A stretch of DNA of 64,000 nucleotides from Flavobacterium aquaticum (lineage in GTDB: Bacteria; Bacteroidota; Bacteroidia; Flavobacteriales; Flavobacteriaceae), in assembly GCF_003259835.1 (NCBI RefSeq), contig NZ_QLMI01000002.1, positions 1 through 64,000 of the forward strand. The letters are read 5' to 3'. Positions 53,582-62,143 of the stretch are shown piece by piece (within the stretch, counting starts at the first letter, position 1; each line of letters begins with the position of its first letter). Both the position numbers and the translations under genes were made by a program. The notes beneath the pieces were generated by a model. The model was not told the origin of the DNA, made no database searches, and was given only the letters and a program-made list of their open reading frames with translations.

Positions 53582-53630
53582 AATACGCTATTTGACGTAT
53601 TGATTTTAGATTCAAAATCTTGCAATTTTA
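53582..53630 (+). promoter_or_regulatory. Operator site F and -7 box of the 37-aa protein gene
   Basis: The palindrome AATACG-N8-CGTATT is at 53582-53601 and the -7 element CAATTTTA at 53623-53630; centre-to-box distance 38.5 bp. The ATG of the small gene lies 22 bp downstream. Confidence 0.78.
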
Positions 53631-53651
53631 CTACATTATAAATTTGACAAA

Positions 53652-53765
53652 ATGAAGCGGACTGTTGGTACATTTATAAGAAAAAACAAAATGACCATGA
53701 TTATAGTAATCATAGTCATTCTATTCTTGTTATTGAATTGTTATAATATTTTGTATTGCAATTAA
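53652..53765 (+). CDS. Tiny single-pass membrane protein (37 aa)
   Basis: An ATG at 53652 opens a 37-residue frame: a basic N-terminus (MKRTVGTFIRKNK) and one membrane helix ending LFLLLNCYNILYCN, similar to the end of the 42-aa protein at 50940. It is driven by operator site F. Its stop overlaps the convergent ABC-F stop by a few bases. Too small for usual gene finders, but promoter spacing and paralogy support it. Confidence 0.65.
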   Translation: MKRTVGTFIRKNKMTMIIVIIVILFLLLNCYNILYCN

Positions 53766-55678
53766 CTATTTACTATTTCAATTTCTAATTGCACGTTTTC
53801 CCAATCTTCTAATAATTGTTCTAACTCTTTTTTCTTCTTTTCATAAGCTGCAAAAAAAGTAGCATCTTCAATATGTTTATCATAGTTAGAAGCTAACGCC
53901 TTATCATCGGCTTGAATGTCTTTTTCTAATTGCTGAATTTGACTTTCGATTTTGCTTAATTTATTCTGAAGTGCTTTCGCTTTCTTTTGGTCTTCGTATG
54001 AGATATTTTTTACTGTTTTATCAGCATTTGTATTTACTACAACATCTTTCTTCTCAATTTCGCGCATGTTCATGGCGTTTTTTTGCTCTAAGAAGAAGTT
54101 GATATCGCCCAAATACTCTCTGATTTTTTGATCTTTGAATTCGTACACAATATTTGACATTCCTTGCAAGAAATCACGGTCGTGAGACACCAACAACAAA
54201 GTTCCTTCAAACTGCTTTAAAGCGGCTTTTAAAACGTTTTTAGACTTAATATCCAAGTGATTAGTTGGCTCATCCATTACCAAAACATTTATCGGTTGTA
54301 AAAGCAATTTACAAAGTGCTAAACGATTTCGTTCACCACCCGAAAGTACTTTTACTTTTTTCTCTACATCGTCGCCACGGAACAAGAACGAACCCAACAT
54401 ATCGCGCACTTTTGAACGATTCGTATCGGTTGCAGCTTCTAACATCGTATCTAACAATGTTTTTTCACCATCTAAATATTCAGCTTGATTTTGAGCGAAG
54501 TAACCTAATTGTACATTATGTCCAAGTTTGATGGTTCCTTCGTATTCAAATTCATTTACAATAGCTTTCATAAACGTTGATTTCCCTTGACCATTTTGTC
54601 CAACGAAAGCAACTTTACTTCCACGTTCTACTAAAAGCGAAATGTCTTTCAAGATAACTTTATCGCCATAAGCTTTGGTAACGTGTTCGGCCTCTACCAC
54701 AACTCTTCCTGGCGTTTGCGATACTGGAAACGAAATATTCATCACCGAATTGTCGTCTTCATCAACTTCAATTCGTTCTACTTTATCTAATTTTTTAATC
54801 AACGACTGCGCCATCGATGCTTTAGAAGCTTTGGCACGGAACTTTTCGATTAACTTTTCAGTTTCTTCAATTTTTTTGGCTTGATTTTTTTGGGTTGCCA
54901 ATTGCTTTTCACGAATCTCCTGACGCAACACTAAATATTCCGAATACGGTTTACTAAAATCGTATGCTTTTCCTAAAGAAATTTCGATAGTTCGATTCGT
55001 TACATTATCCAAAAACATTTTATCATGCGAAACGATTACGACAACTCCAGTGAAATTTCGTAAAAAACCTTCTAACCAAATGATACTTTCAATATCTAAG
55101 TGATTCGTTGGCTCATCTAAAAGTAAAATATCGTTTGATTGCAATAACAATTTTGCTAATTCAATACGCATTCTCCAACCTCCAGAGAAAGTATCGGTTT
55201 GATTGTCGAAATCCTCTCTTTTGAATCCAAGACCTAACAGAATTTTCTCAGTATCTCCAACATAGTTATATCCTCCAAGAACTTCATAATGATGCGTGAC
55301 ATCACTTAATTCTTCAATCAAATCGGAATATTCTTGACTTTCATAATCCGTACGAGTTACTAATTGATGATTGATTTCATCTATTCGGAATTCGGCACGT
55401 TTAATTTCTTCGAAAGCCATATAGGCTTCCTCCAAAACTGTTCTTCCTTTAACAAAATCAATATCCTGACGAAGAAATCCGATTTTAACTTCTTTTTCTG
55501 TTGCGATTGTTCCACTGTCAGGTTTAAAATCTCCCGCAAGCATTTTCAACATGGTTGATTTTCCTGCACCATTTTTTCCTACAAGTCCAACTCTGTCTCC
55601 AGAACCTAATCTAAAAGTTACTTCTTCAAAAAGATAGGTTCCACCAAATGAAACCGATAAATTATGTATGTTTAGCAT
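53762..55678 (-). CDS. ABC-F family ATPase
   Basis: 638 residues with two ABC domains and no membrane part. Walker A sites GLVGKNGAGKST and AFVGQNGQGKST, signatures FSGGWRMRIELAKLL and LSGGERNRLALCKLL, Walker B LLLDEPTNHLD and LVMDEPTNHLD, the linker (P-site tRNA interaction motif region) between them, and a C-terminal coiled coil. ABC-F proteins act on the ribosome. Whether this is a housekeeping (Uup/YheS-like) or resistance type cannot be told by reading; I favour housekeeping. Confidence 0.93.
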   Translation of the reverse strand: MLNIHNLSVSFGGTYLFEEVTFRLGSGDRVGLVGKNGAGKSTMLKMLAGDFKPDSGTIATEKEVKIGFLRQDIDFVKGRTVLEEAYMAFEEIKRAEFRIDEINHQLVTRTDYESQEYSDLIEELSDVTHHYEVLGGYNYVGDTEKILLGLGFKREDFDNQTDTFSGGWRMRIELAKLLLQSNDILLLDEPTNHLDIESIIWLEGFLRNFTGVVVIVSHDKMFLDNVTNRTIEISLGKAYDFSKPYSEYLVLRQEIREKQLATQKNQAKKIEETEKLIEKFRAKASKASMAQSLIKKLDKVERIEVDEDDNSVMNISFPVSQTPGRVVVEAEHVTKAYGDKVILKDISLLVERGSKVAFVGQNGQGKSTFMKAIVNEFEYEGTIKLGHNVQLGYFAQNQAEYLDGEKTLLDTMLEAATDTNRSKVRDMLGSFLFRGDDVEKKVKVLSGGERNRLALCKLLLQPINVLVMDEPTNHLDIKSKNVLKAALKQFEGTLLLVSHDRDFLQGMSNIVYEFKDQKIREYLGDINFFLEQKNAMNMREIEKKDVVVNTNADKTVKNISYEDQKKAKALQNKLSKIESQIQQLEKDIQADDKALASNYDKHIEDATFFAAYEKKKKELEQLLEDWENVQLEIEIVNS

Positions 55679-55790
55679 TTGAAAAGTTTATGAGTTTAAT
55701 GGGTTTAAAAGTTTACACTAAAAAACTTAAATTCACCTTAAACTAATTGATATTTGTAATAATTGTTACACAAGAAATTATATGTTATCG

Positions 55791-55798
55791 TACCTTTG
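55791..55798 (+). promoter_or_regulatory. -7 promoter element of the DUF983 gene
   Basis: TACCTTTG fits TAnnTTTG and ends 17 bp before the ATG at 55816. Confidence 0.55.
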
Positions 55799-55815
55799 TG
55801 TAAAATATTTTGCAA

Positions 55816-56229
55816 ATGTTAAAAAAAGGATCCAAATTAAATAGTATTTTAACAGGAAGTTGTCCTACTTGCAATGAAGAAAGCATGTATTTAGACAAAA
55901 ATCCGTATAATGTTCTAAATGTGTACAAAATGCACGAAAATTGTAGCCATTGTGGAACCAAATATAAAATTGAGCCTTCGTTTTTTTATGGAGCTATGTA
56001 TGTGAGTTATGCTTTAGGAATTGCTTTTGGCGTAGCGGCATTTATCATCACCTATTTCTTTGTTGGTGAAAAGAACTTGGTAAACAATTTTATTGGAATA
56101 ATAATTACATTAATCGTTTTTATGCCAGTAATTATGCGTTTATCGAGAAACATCTGGATAAATATGTTTATGAGTTACGATAAGGATTGGAAACAACACA
56201 AGGGTGAAAAGAAAGCCACACTTAGATAA
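55816..56229 (+). CDS. DUF983 zinc-ribbon membrane protein
   Basis: 137 residues from the ATG at 55816; an in-frame TTG six bases earlier is less likely. Two CxxC pairs (GSCPTCNEES and HENCSHCGTKY) form a zinc ribbon, then YKIEPSFFYGAMYVSYALGIAFGVA and a second membrane helix. This is the DUF983 pattern; function unknown. Confidence 0.85.
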   Translation: MLKKGSKLNSILTGSCPTCNEESMYLDKNPYNVLNVYKMHENCSHCGTKYKIEPSFFYGAMYVSYALGIAFGVAAFIITYFFVGEKNLVNNFIGIIITLIVFMPVIMRLSRNIWINMFMSYDKDWKQHKGEKKATLR

Positions 56230-56231
56230 AT

Positions 56232-56263
56232 AAAAAACCGAAACAAATTAGTTTCGGTTTTTT
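56232..56263. terminator. Terminator between convergent genes
   Basis: Arms AAAAAACCGAAAC (56232-56244) and GTTTCGGTTTTTT (56251-56263), active in both directions; it overlaps the end of the FAD oxidase gene. Confidence 0.88.
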
Positions 56264-57300
56264 TTATAACATCTTATTATATCAATTTCTTTTTCCAAAG
56301 GAATATTGTTTTCTATATGCTGGAATAATTGATTGGCTAAATACGGACCAAGCATTACACCTCGAGTTCCTAAACCATTTAAAACATGAAGTTGTTTAAA
56401 CTCAGGATGCGTACCAACTAATGGTCTTCTATCTTTAACTGTAGGTCTAACGCCTCCAAAATGCTTCACAACTTCAAAATCGCATGATATTAATTCGGAT
56501 AATTTTTCGATTAATTCCTGTTTTCCTTCCTCTGTTGGAGTATTGGTTTTGTCTTTCCAATCGTATGTAGCTCCAACTTTGTATAAATCATTACCAATTG
56601 GGAGAATAAAGACACTTGATTTTATAACAACATCTAAATCTAAATTTGGTGCTTTAATGATGAGTAACTCGCCTTTTGTACCATCCAAAGGCAAATCGTT
56701 AAAATAAGGATTAGCATGTAATCCAAAACCTTCTGCAAAAATAATATGTTTGGCTTTTATGTCTTTATATTGAATTCCGTTTTCCAAAAATTCGATTTCG
56801 TCATAATTAAAACCTTCGTTAGAAAAGCTATATAGTGATTTCAGATAATTTGAATACGCTTCAATCAAAGTTGAAATTTCCAAATAACCGGTATGATTTA
56901 CTTTTCCATAGTGAAATGGAGAAGCAATATTTTCATAAGAAGTTGTAACTAATTTAGCATCTAAAAAGGGAGCTAAATTTGGCTTATCTGCAGCTTGAAA
57001 CCAATTATTTTGCTCTTCAACCGAATACAATTTTCGAAGAATTGGCAATTCAAAATCGAAGACTACATTCAATTTAGATTGAATTTTATGGTATAAAGGA
57101 AAAGCGAAATCAATTTGCTCCTTTGCTTTCCATACTTCACTGAATCTTTTTAAAACTACTGGGTTATATAATCCACCAGCAACACGAGAAGAAGGTTGCG
57201 AGTTGTTATCAAAAACAAAAACAGTTTTATTGTTTTGCAAAGCAATTTCTGCAAATGAAATTCCTGCTAAACCATTTCCAACGATTATAAAATCTATCAT
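56248..57300 (-). CDS. FAD-dependent amine/amino-acid oxidase (DAO family)
   Basis: 350 residues. N-terminal dinucleotide-binding motif (IIVGNGLAGISFAEIALQNNKTVFVFD), the RVAGGLYNPVVLKRFS stretch, and the C-terminal FGGVRPTVKDRRPLVGTHPEFKQLHVLNGLGTRGVMLGPYLANQL are typical of D-amino-acid/glycine oxidase-like enzymes. Substrate unknown. It lies 10 bp below the gldN terminator. Confidence 0.85.
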   Translation of the reverse strand: MIDFIIVGNGLAGISFAEIALQNNKTVFVFDNNSQPSSRVAGGLYNPVVLKRFSEVWKAKEQIDFAFPLYHKIQSKLNVVFDFELPILRKLYSVEEQNNWFQAADKPNLAPFLDAKLVTTSYENIASPFHYGKVNHTGYLEISTLIEAYSNYLKSLYSFSNEGFNYDEIEFLENGIQYKDIKAKHIIFAEGFGLHANPYFNDLPLDGTKGELLIIKAPNLDLDVVIKSSVFILPIGNDLYKVGATYDWKDKTNTPTEEGKQELIEKLSELISCDFEVVKHFGGVRPTVKDRRPLVGTHPEFKQLHVLNGLGTRGVMLGPYLANQLFQHIENNIPLEKEIDIIRCYKKNRN

Positions 57301-57314
57301 GGTGTAAAATTAAA

Positions 57315-57340
57315 AAACTCTTACCAAATGGTAAGAGTTT
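57315..57340 (-). terminator. Terminator of the gld operon
   Basis: Arms AAACTCTTACC (57315-57325) and GGTAAGAGTTT (57330-57340) with a U-run on the - strand, downstream of gldN. Confidence 0.85.
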
Positions 57341-57366
57341 TATTAAATGAAATTGGAGAAATATTA

Positions 57367-58296
57367 TTAATAATTCCACATATCTTGTTCGAAGTCACGA
57401 ATCTTTTCTTTTACACGATCCGATTCTAACAATTGCATTTGAGCGTTTTCTTTCATGTAGTCAGCAATCTTACGGTCTCCGTAAACATTTTCTTCTAAAT
57501 AAATCATACCGCTAAAACGACGAGCGTTTAACATATGGTCAAAAGAAAATGGCATTGCCGAGTTTCTGTTATTAAAAGCTTTTGCTTCATGAAGAATATC
57601 TCTTGTTGAAGGGAAATAAACCCAGAACAAATCGATATATTCTAATTCAGCATCACTATTTTTCTTAGAGAAAACATCAGGAACAACAGGACAAATACCT
57701 AATAAACGGTACTTTAATTCCCCTTGTCTTTTATCAAAATACCAATATCCAACTATTCTGTAAGCTGTTACATCATAAGCTTCGATTTCAGTTTTTCTGA
57801 TATACTCCTCATCAATTTTTTTGGTACCTTTTCTATAAGCATCCATATCTTCATTCATTTGCTCACGACCAACATCTGTTGTATCTACAGTGTACAATGA
57901 AGCTTCGATATCTTTAAGGGTTTTCTTAGTAGTAAAATAACTTGAGTCATAAACTTCAGTAATTTTACCTTCTTTGATACCATTAATTAAAACATTATAA
58001 AGAGGTCTTCTATCTGGAGATGACATAACATCACCATCTACAGGAAAGTATAGAGGGAAATTAACTCTTTCATCAAGATCTACATATTCCCAAATACGTT
58101 TTCCCATTAAGATATCTCTATCATGAACATACCCATAAGGCAACGGTTTGTCATTATCAGCACTTAATTCTGCTTCTGTTTTTTTCCCGATTTGATCAGG
58201 TGTTTTAGCATTTAATAAGTTTGACTGAGCAAAAGTAGTAGCGCTTAAACCTAATACTAAAATTGCAATACTATTTCTCCAATTCATTTTATTCAT
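57367..58296 (-). CDS. gldN: T9SS periplasmic ring protein GldN
   Basis: 309 residues with a signal peptide (MNKMNWRNSIAILVLGLSATTFAQ). GldN/PorN features: RDILMGKRIWEYVDLDERVNFPLYFP, SSPDRRPLYNVL, GYWYFDKRQGELKYRLLGICPV, FWVYFPSTRDILHEAKAFN. It pairs with GldK in the periplasmic ring of the type IX system, needed for secretion and gliding. Last gene of gldKLMN. Confidence 0.95.
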   Translation of the reverse strand: MNKMNWRNSIAILVLGLSATTFAQSNLLNAKTPDQIGKKTEAELSADNDKPLPYGYVHDRDILMGKRIWEYVDLDERVNFPLYFPVDGDVMSSPDRRPLYNVLINGIKEGKITEVYDSSYFTTKKTLKDIEASLYTVDTTDVGREQMNEDMDAYRKGTKKIDEEYIRKTEIEAYDVTAYRIVGYWYFDKRQGELKYRLLGICPVVPDVFSKKNSDAELEYIDLFWVYFPSTRDILHEAKAFNNRNSAMPFSFDHMLNARRFSGMIYLEENVYGDRKIADYMKENAQMQLLESDRVKEKIRDFEQDMWNY

Positions 58297-58337
58297 TTTT
58301 TATTTGGTTTAAAAAGATAAACTCAAATTAATTTAAA

Positions 58338-59867
58338 TTATTGTATTTCGTAAGTACAAATTGATACTTTTTTAGCCATCTGATCAATACCTTGGAAACT
58401 AGCTTTAATCTCAGAAATAACTACAACATCACCTTTTTGTGCTTTTGCAATTGCAGATTTAGCTCTACCATCCATTCTATTACCAGAAACTACAATTGTA
58501 GGTTGTCCTGGAACTTTAACGTTAAATTGTGTTACGTTAACAGTAACAGGGAAGTCGAAATCTTCCATAACAGCAGTAACTGTACAAACCTCTAAGTTAG
58601 ATTTTGGACCTTTATTCTTTTCAGAACCACCAACTTTTCCAGTTGGAGCAGGTAAACCTTTAATTCTAAATACTTGAGCACTTGACATTGCTTTACCATC
58701 AGGCATAGTAGCATTTACGTTAATTTTAACTTCGCTACCAGCTCCTGGTTTTAACATGAATTTACCATCACCAACTTTAGACATTCCTGGAGCACTAGCA
58801 TTTACTTTATTAGAAGCAATACCTGGAACAGAAATAGAAATTGGATTAGGAACTCCACGGTAAACAACATTCATCTTATCAGCTGAAATGATAGCTTGGT
58901 TAGGACGTGGAACAACAACATAAGTACCTTCGAATTTTAATGGAATTTCTTTACCATCTTCTAAGAATCCGAACTCTCCAGAAATAGTTTGTTCTCCAAC
59001 ATTACCAGCAGTCATAGAGATAACAGCTTGACCGTTTTCAATTTTACCAGGACCTTTGAAAGATGTTGGTTGAGTGTTAGCATCATAACGACCTAAAACT
59101 ACTTTACCTTTAACAGCTTCACCTTGGAAATAAGCATTTTTCTCTAAAACTACAATAGCTTGAAAGTTTTTCATAGAAGCTGCAGATTTTAATGCATTTC
59201 CTAAGAATAAGTTGTAAGCTCCAGCTTCTGTATTTTTAACATCATTCTGCATAGCAGTTAAAAATGTTAAAGTAGAAACTGCAGGGAAACCTTTAGTTTT
59301 ATAATCTAAAAATTTAACTTTAACACCTTCTCTGTTAGTAATATCACCAGTTGAGAATTTTTTCTCGATTTCTTTAATAAAAGGAATGTATTTTACATCA
59401 TTTCCTAATACTTTTTTGATATCAGCAACATACTTGTCAATTTTAGAAACGATTTCAGTTCCTCTTGGACTATATCCATCTCCTTGAAACCATTTTTCGT
59501 CAATAGTTGATTTGTCCATTGATTCGAAAGGTAATTTACCAGTTTCATCTGGTTCGATACCTTCAGTAACTTCAGCTTTTACAGATTCTAAAAAAGTAGA
59601 AAATTCTTTTGAAATTTTAGCAACTTCTTTAGCTTTTTTTGCAGGCTCAGCATATTTTGCTGGCTCATCTGCAGCCTTAGTATTTAATGCAGATAACAAA
59701 GTCTCGTTAGACTGATCTGTTAATTTGTTTGATTCTGTAAATTTGTCATTAAAGTTACCAAAAGCCGTTAATACTTCTTTTGACATATTTAATGCCAACA
59801 TTGCGATGAAAACCAAGTACATCAGGTTAATCATCTTCTGTCTAGGGGTTAATTTTCCTCCTGCCAT
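58338..59867 (-). CDS. gldM: T9SS motor protein GldM
   Basis: 509 residues. MAGGKLTPRQKMINLMYLVFIAMLALNMSKEVLTAF provides the single inner-membrane helix, followed by long periplasmic domains that end in a beta-rich part. With GldL it forms the proton-driven rotary motor that powers secretion and gliding. It is in the expected order and spacing (51 bp after gldL). Confidence 0.96.
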   Translation of the reverse strand: MAGGKLTPRQKMINLMYLVFIAMLALNMSKEVLTAFGNFNDKFTESNKLTDQSNETLLSALNTKAADEPAKYAEPAKKAKEVAKISKEFSTFLESVKAEVTEGIEPDETGKLPFESMDKSTIDEKWFQGDGYSPRGTEIVSKIDKYVADIKKVLGNDVKYIPFIKEIEKKFSTGDITNREGVKVKFLDYKTKGFPAVSTLTFLTAMQNDVKNTEAGAYNLFLGNALKSAASMKNFQAIVVLEKNAYFQGEAVKGKVVLGRYDANTQPTSFKGPGKIENGQAVISMTAGNVGEQTISGEFGFLEDGKEIPLKFEGTYVVVPRPNQAIISADKMNVVYRGVPNPISISVPGIASNKVNASAPGMSKVGDGKFMLKPGAGSEVKINVNATMPDGKAMSSAQVFRIKGLPAPTGKVGGSEKNKGPKSNLEVCTVTAVMEDFDFPVTVNVTQFNVKVPGQPTIVVSGNRMDGRAKSAIAKAQKGDVVVISEIKASFQGIDQMAKKVSICTYEIQ

Positions 59868-59918
59868 TTTTCCTTTAAATTAGTTTTTAATTAATAAAAT
59901 ATTTAATGATAAAACTAA

Positions 59919-60551
59919 TTATCCTCTGTTACTCATAGCAGATAACATACCTCCATAAACTGCATTTAAAGACGCAATGTTTGAAGTCATAGATTGCATT
60001 TGCTCTTTTAATTTAGCAGCATTTTCAGCAATCTCTTTGTTTGCTTGTGCATTTCTATCAGCACTTTCTAATTGTACTTTATATAAACTGTTTAAAGCTT
60101 CCATTTGAGCTGCAGCTGTAGTCATTTCTTCAGCATATTTCTTTTGACCAGCCATTGCATCAACAGTTGGAGAAATTGATTTAGCAGCACCTTCGAAGTT
60201 TTTAATACTGTTTCCTAAGCTTGCCATTAATTCACCATCAATTTTAGCTTCTTTCAACATATTATCTAATTTTTGAGATAATAAACCTTGAGCTTCAGCT
60301 GGGTTTTCTTTTTTATCTTTTGGTTTAGCTTCACCACCTGCTAATTCAGGGTAAACTAAAGACCAATCTAATTCATTCTCTACTGGTTCAAATGCTGATA
60401 ATGCGAAAATTGCAGCTTCAGTTAATAAACCGATTACAAGCATTGGTCCTGCCCCTGGCCAGTGCATTAATTTAAATAATGCTCCAACGATTACTACTGC
60501 CGCTCCCATTCCATAAAGGAATCCCATCACTTTTTTGCTTAAAATTGCCAT
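59919..60551 (-). CDS. gldL: T9SS motor protein GldL
   Basis: 210 residues with two membrane helices (about 9-29 and 35-54) and a cytoplasmic helical domain. The helix-2 glutamate in IGLLTEAAIFAL (E45) fits the protonatable residue of the GldLM motor. FKLMHWPGAGPMLVIG is the typical loop. Start and spacing are standard. Confidence 0.95.
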   Translation of the reverse strand: MAILSKKVMGFLYGMGAAVVIVGALFKLMHWPGAGPMLVIGLLTEAAIFALSAFEPVENELDWSLVYPELAGGEAKPKDKKENPAEAQGLLSQKLDNMLKEAKIDGELMASLGNSIKNFEGAAKSISPTVDAMAGQKKYAEEMTTAAAQMEALNSLYKVQLESADRNAQANKEIAENAAKLKEQMQSMTSNIASLNAVYGGMLSAMSNRG

Positions 60552-60604
60552 AATAAATAAAATTTAGTTAGTTAAGTTAATTATATAATAAAATTGGTTA
60601 AATA

Positions 60605-61987
60605 CTATTTAGGTCTGTTGCCAGTTGCAGCTGTACCCATGTAATCTTGAACTGTTCTGAACCCGATGTAACTTCTTGCAGAATCAGCATACTCATAATC
60701 ACGAGTTGAAACTTGTAAGAAATAAGCAACATCTTTCCAAGAACCACCACGAACAACTTTTCTTTGGTTTTTCTTATCAGCAACATGTGGATTCATTGTA
60801 GAAACGAATTCGTAAGCTTCAGCATAGTAAGAAGACTCAGTCCACTCTGAAACGTTACCTGCCATGTTATATAAGTTATAATCATTTGGCTCATATGATT
60901 TAGCTTCTACAGTGTATAAAGCACCATCAGCAGCATAATCACCACGGTTAGGTTTAAAGTTAGCCATAAAACAACCTCTGTCATTTTTAGCATAAGGACC
61001 TCCCCAAGGATAAGTAGCTCCTTCAATTCCACCTCTTGCAGCATATTCCCATTCCGCTTCAGTTGGTAAACGGAATGAATTTACTTGATCTCTTCCTTTT
61101 TTCTTTTTGATAAATGCATTTTTATACATTGTTCTCCAAGCACAAAATGCTTTAGCTTGATTCCAAGAAACACCTACCACAGGATATTCTCCGTAAGCTT
61201 GATGCCAGAAATAATCATTATGCATTGGCTCATTATAAGAATAAGCAAAGTCTTTTATCCAAGCAGTTGTATCAGGATAGATTTCAATAGGTGGTGCATC
61301 TTCGTAGAAGTTTTTACGTCCTTTTTTCTTAACAGCCTTGTTTAAATCAACTTGATTGTATTTGAATTTTAACTTAGAAGCATCAATAGTTTTTAAACCA
61401 TTGTATGATTCTGACTCAGGTAAATACATTGAATCCATTACTTCTACATAATGCTCATCAGGATATTTTCCAGGCTCTTTTATAAGTTTGATTTTTTTAT
61501 TTAACTTTCTTCCAGCATAAATATCATCATCAGTTCCAACACTGTAATAATTTTCATACATATACTTATCGTACGGAGTCATTTTTTCAGGATCAACGTC
61601 AGCAAAGGCAAAATCACCAATACTTCCACCTTTTCCTCCACCAGAACCAGGCTTTTGACCTTGTTCATCAGCAAGAATAGCTAGGCGCGTTCTGATAGTT
61701 GAATCTTTTACCCATTCAACAAACTGACGGTACTCACTATTAGTAATTTCCGTTTCATCCATATAGAATGAACGAACCGTAACTGTTTTAGTAGGCGCGT
61801 CTTGAATGTTAGCTAAATCATCATCGGCTTTACCCATAATAAAAGCTCCTCCAGGGATTAACGTCATACCGTAAGGTTTCTCGGGATGCCATTTTCTCCC
61901 TTTAACTCCTACTAATTCTCCTTTATCGCCTTTACCACAACTGATAAATAATGACAAAATTGCTGAAAATGCAACAAACTTCTTCAT
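60605..61987 (-). CDS. gldK: T9SS lipoprotein GldK
   Basis: 460 residues. Lipoprotein signal with lipobox LFISC (Cys17), then a formylglycine-generating-enzyme/sulfatase-modifying fold (MTLIPGGAFIMG, SFYMDETEITNSEYRQFVEWV, FRLPTEAEWEYAARGG, YNMAGNVSEWTESSYY, VVRGGSWKD). GldK forms the outer-membrane-linked ring with GldN and has lost enzyme function in the known homologs. First gene of the gld operon. Confidence 0.95.
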   Translation of the reverse strand: MKKFVAFSAILSLFISCGKGDKGELVGVKGRKWHPEKPYGMTLIPGGAFIMGKADDDLANIQDAPTKTVTVRSFYMDETEITNSEYRQFVEWVKDSTIRTRLAILADEQGQKPGSGGGKGGSIGDFAFADVDPEKMTPYDKYMYENYYSVGTDDDIYAGRKLNKKIKLIKEPGKYPDEHYVEVMDSMYLPESESYNGLKTIDASKLKFKYNQVDLNKAVKKKGRKNFYEDAPPIEIYPDTTAWIKDFAYSYNEPMHNDYFWHQAYGEYPVVGVSWNQAKAFCAWRTMYKNAFIKKKKGRDQVNSFRLPTEAEWEYAARGGIEGATYPWGGPYAKNDRGCFMANFKPNRGDYAADGALYTVEAKSYEPNDYNLYNMAGNVSEWTESSYYAEAYEFVSTMNPHVADKKNQRKVVRGGSWKDVAYFLQVSTRDYEYADSARSYIGFRTVQDYMGTAATGNRPK

Positions 61988-62024
61988 ATAAACTTGGGTT
62001 AAATGTAATTTCTATTTAAGGGCG

Positions 62025-62055
62025 TAAACCTATTCAATAATTTTGAAAAAAACAA
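62025..62055 (-). promoter_or_regulatory. Probable promoter of gldKLMN
   Basis: On the - strand TTG (62055-62053), 20 bp, then TAGGTTTA (62032-62025) fit -33/-7 spacing of the Bacteroidota promoter; the leader to the gldK ATG is 37 bp. Confidence 0.45.
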
Positions 62056-62143
62056 CATTTTTTTAAAAAACGTGCAAAAAATATTGAATTTTAGCATTAC
62101 ACCTGTTTTAACAATGCTTTAACACTTTGAAAAATAACGACTT

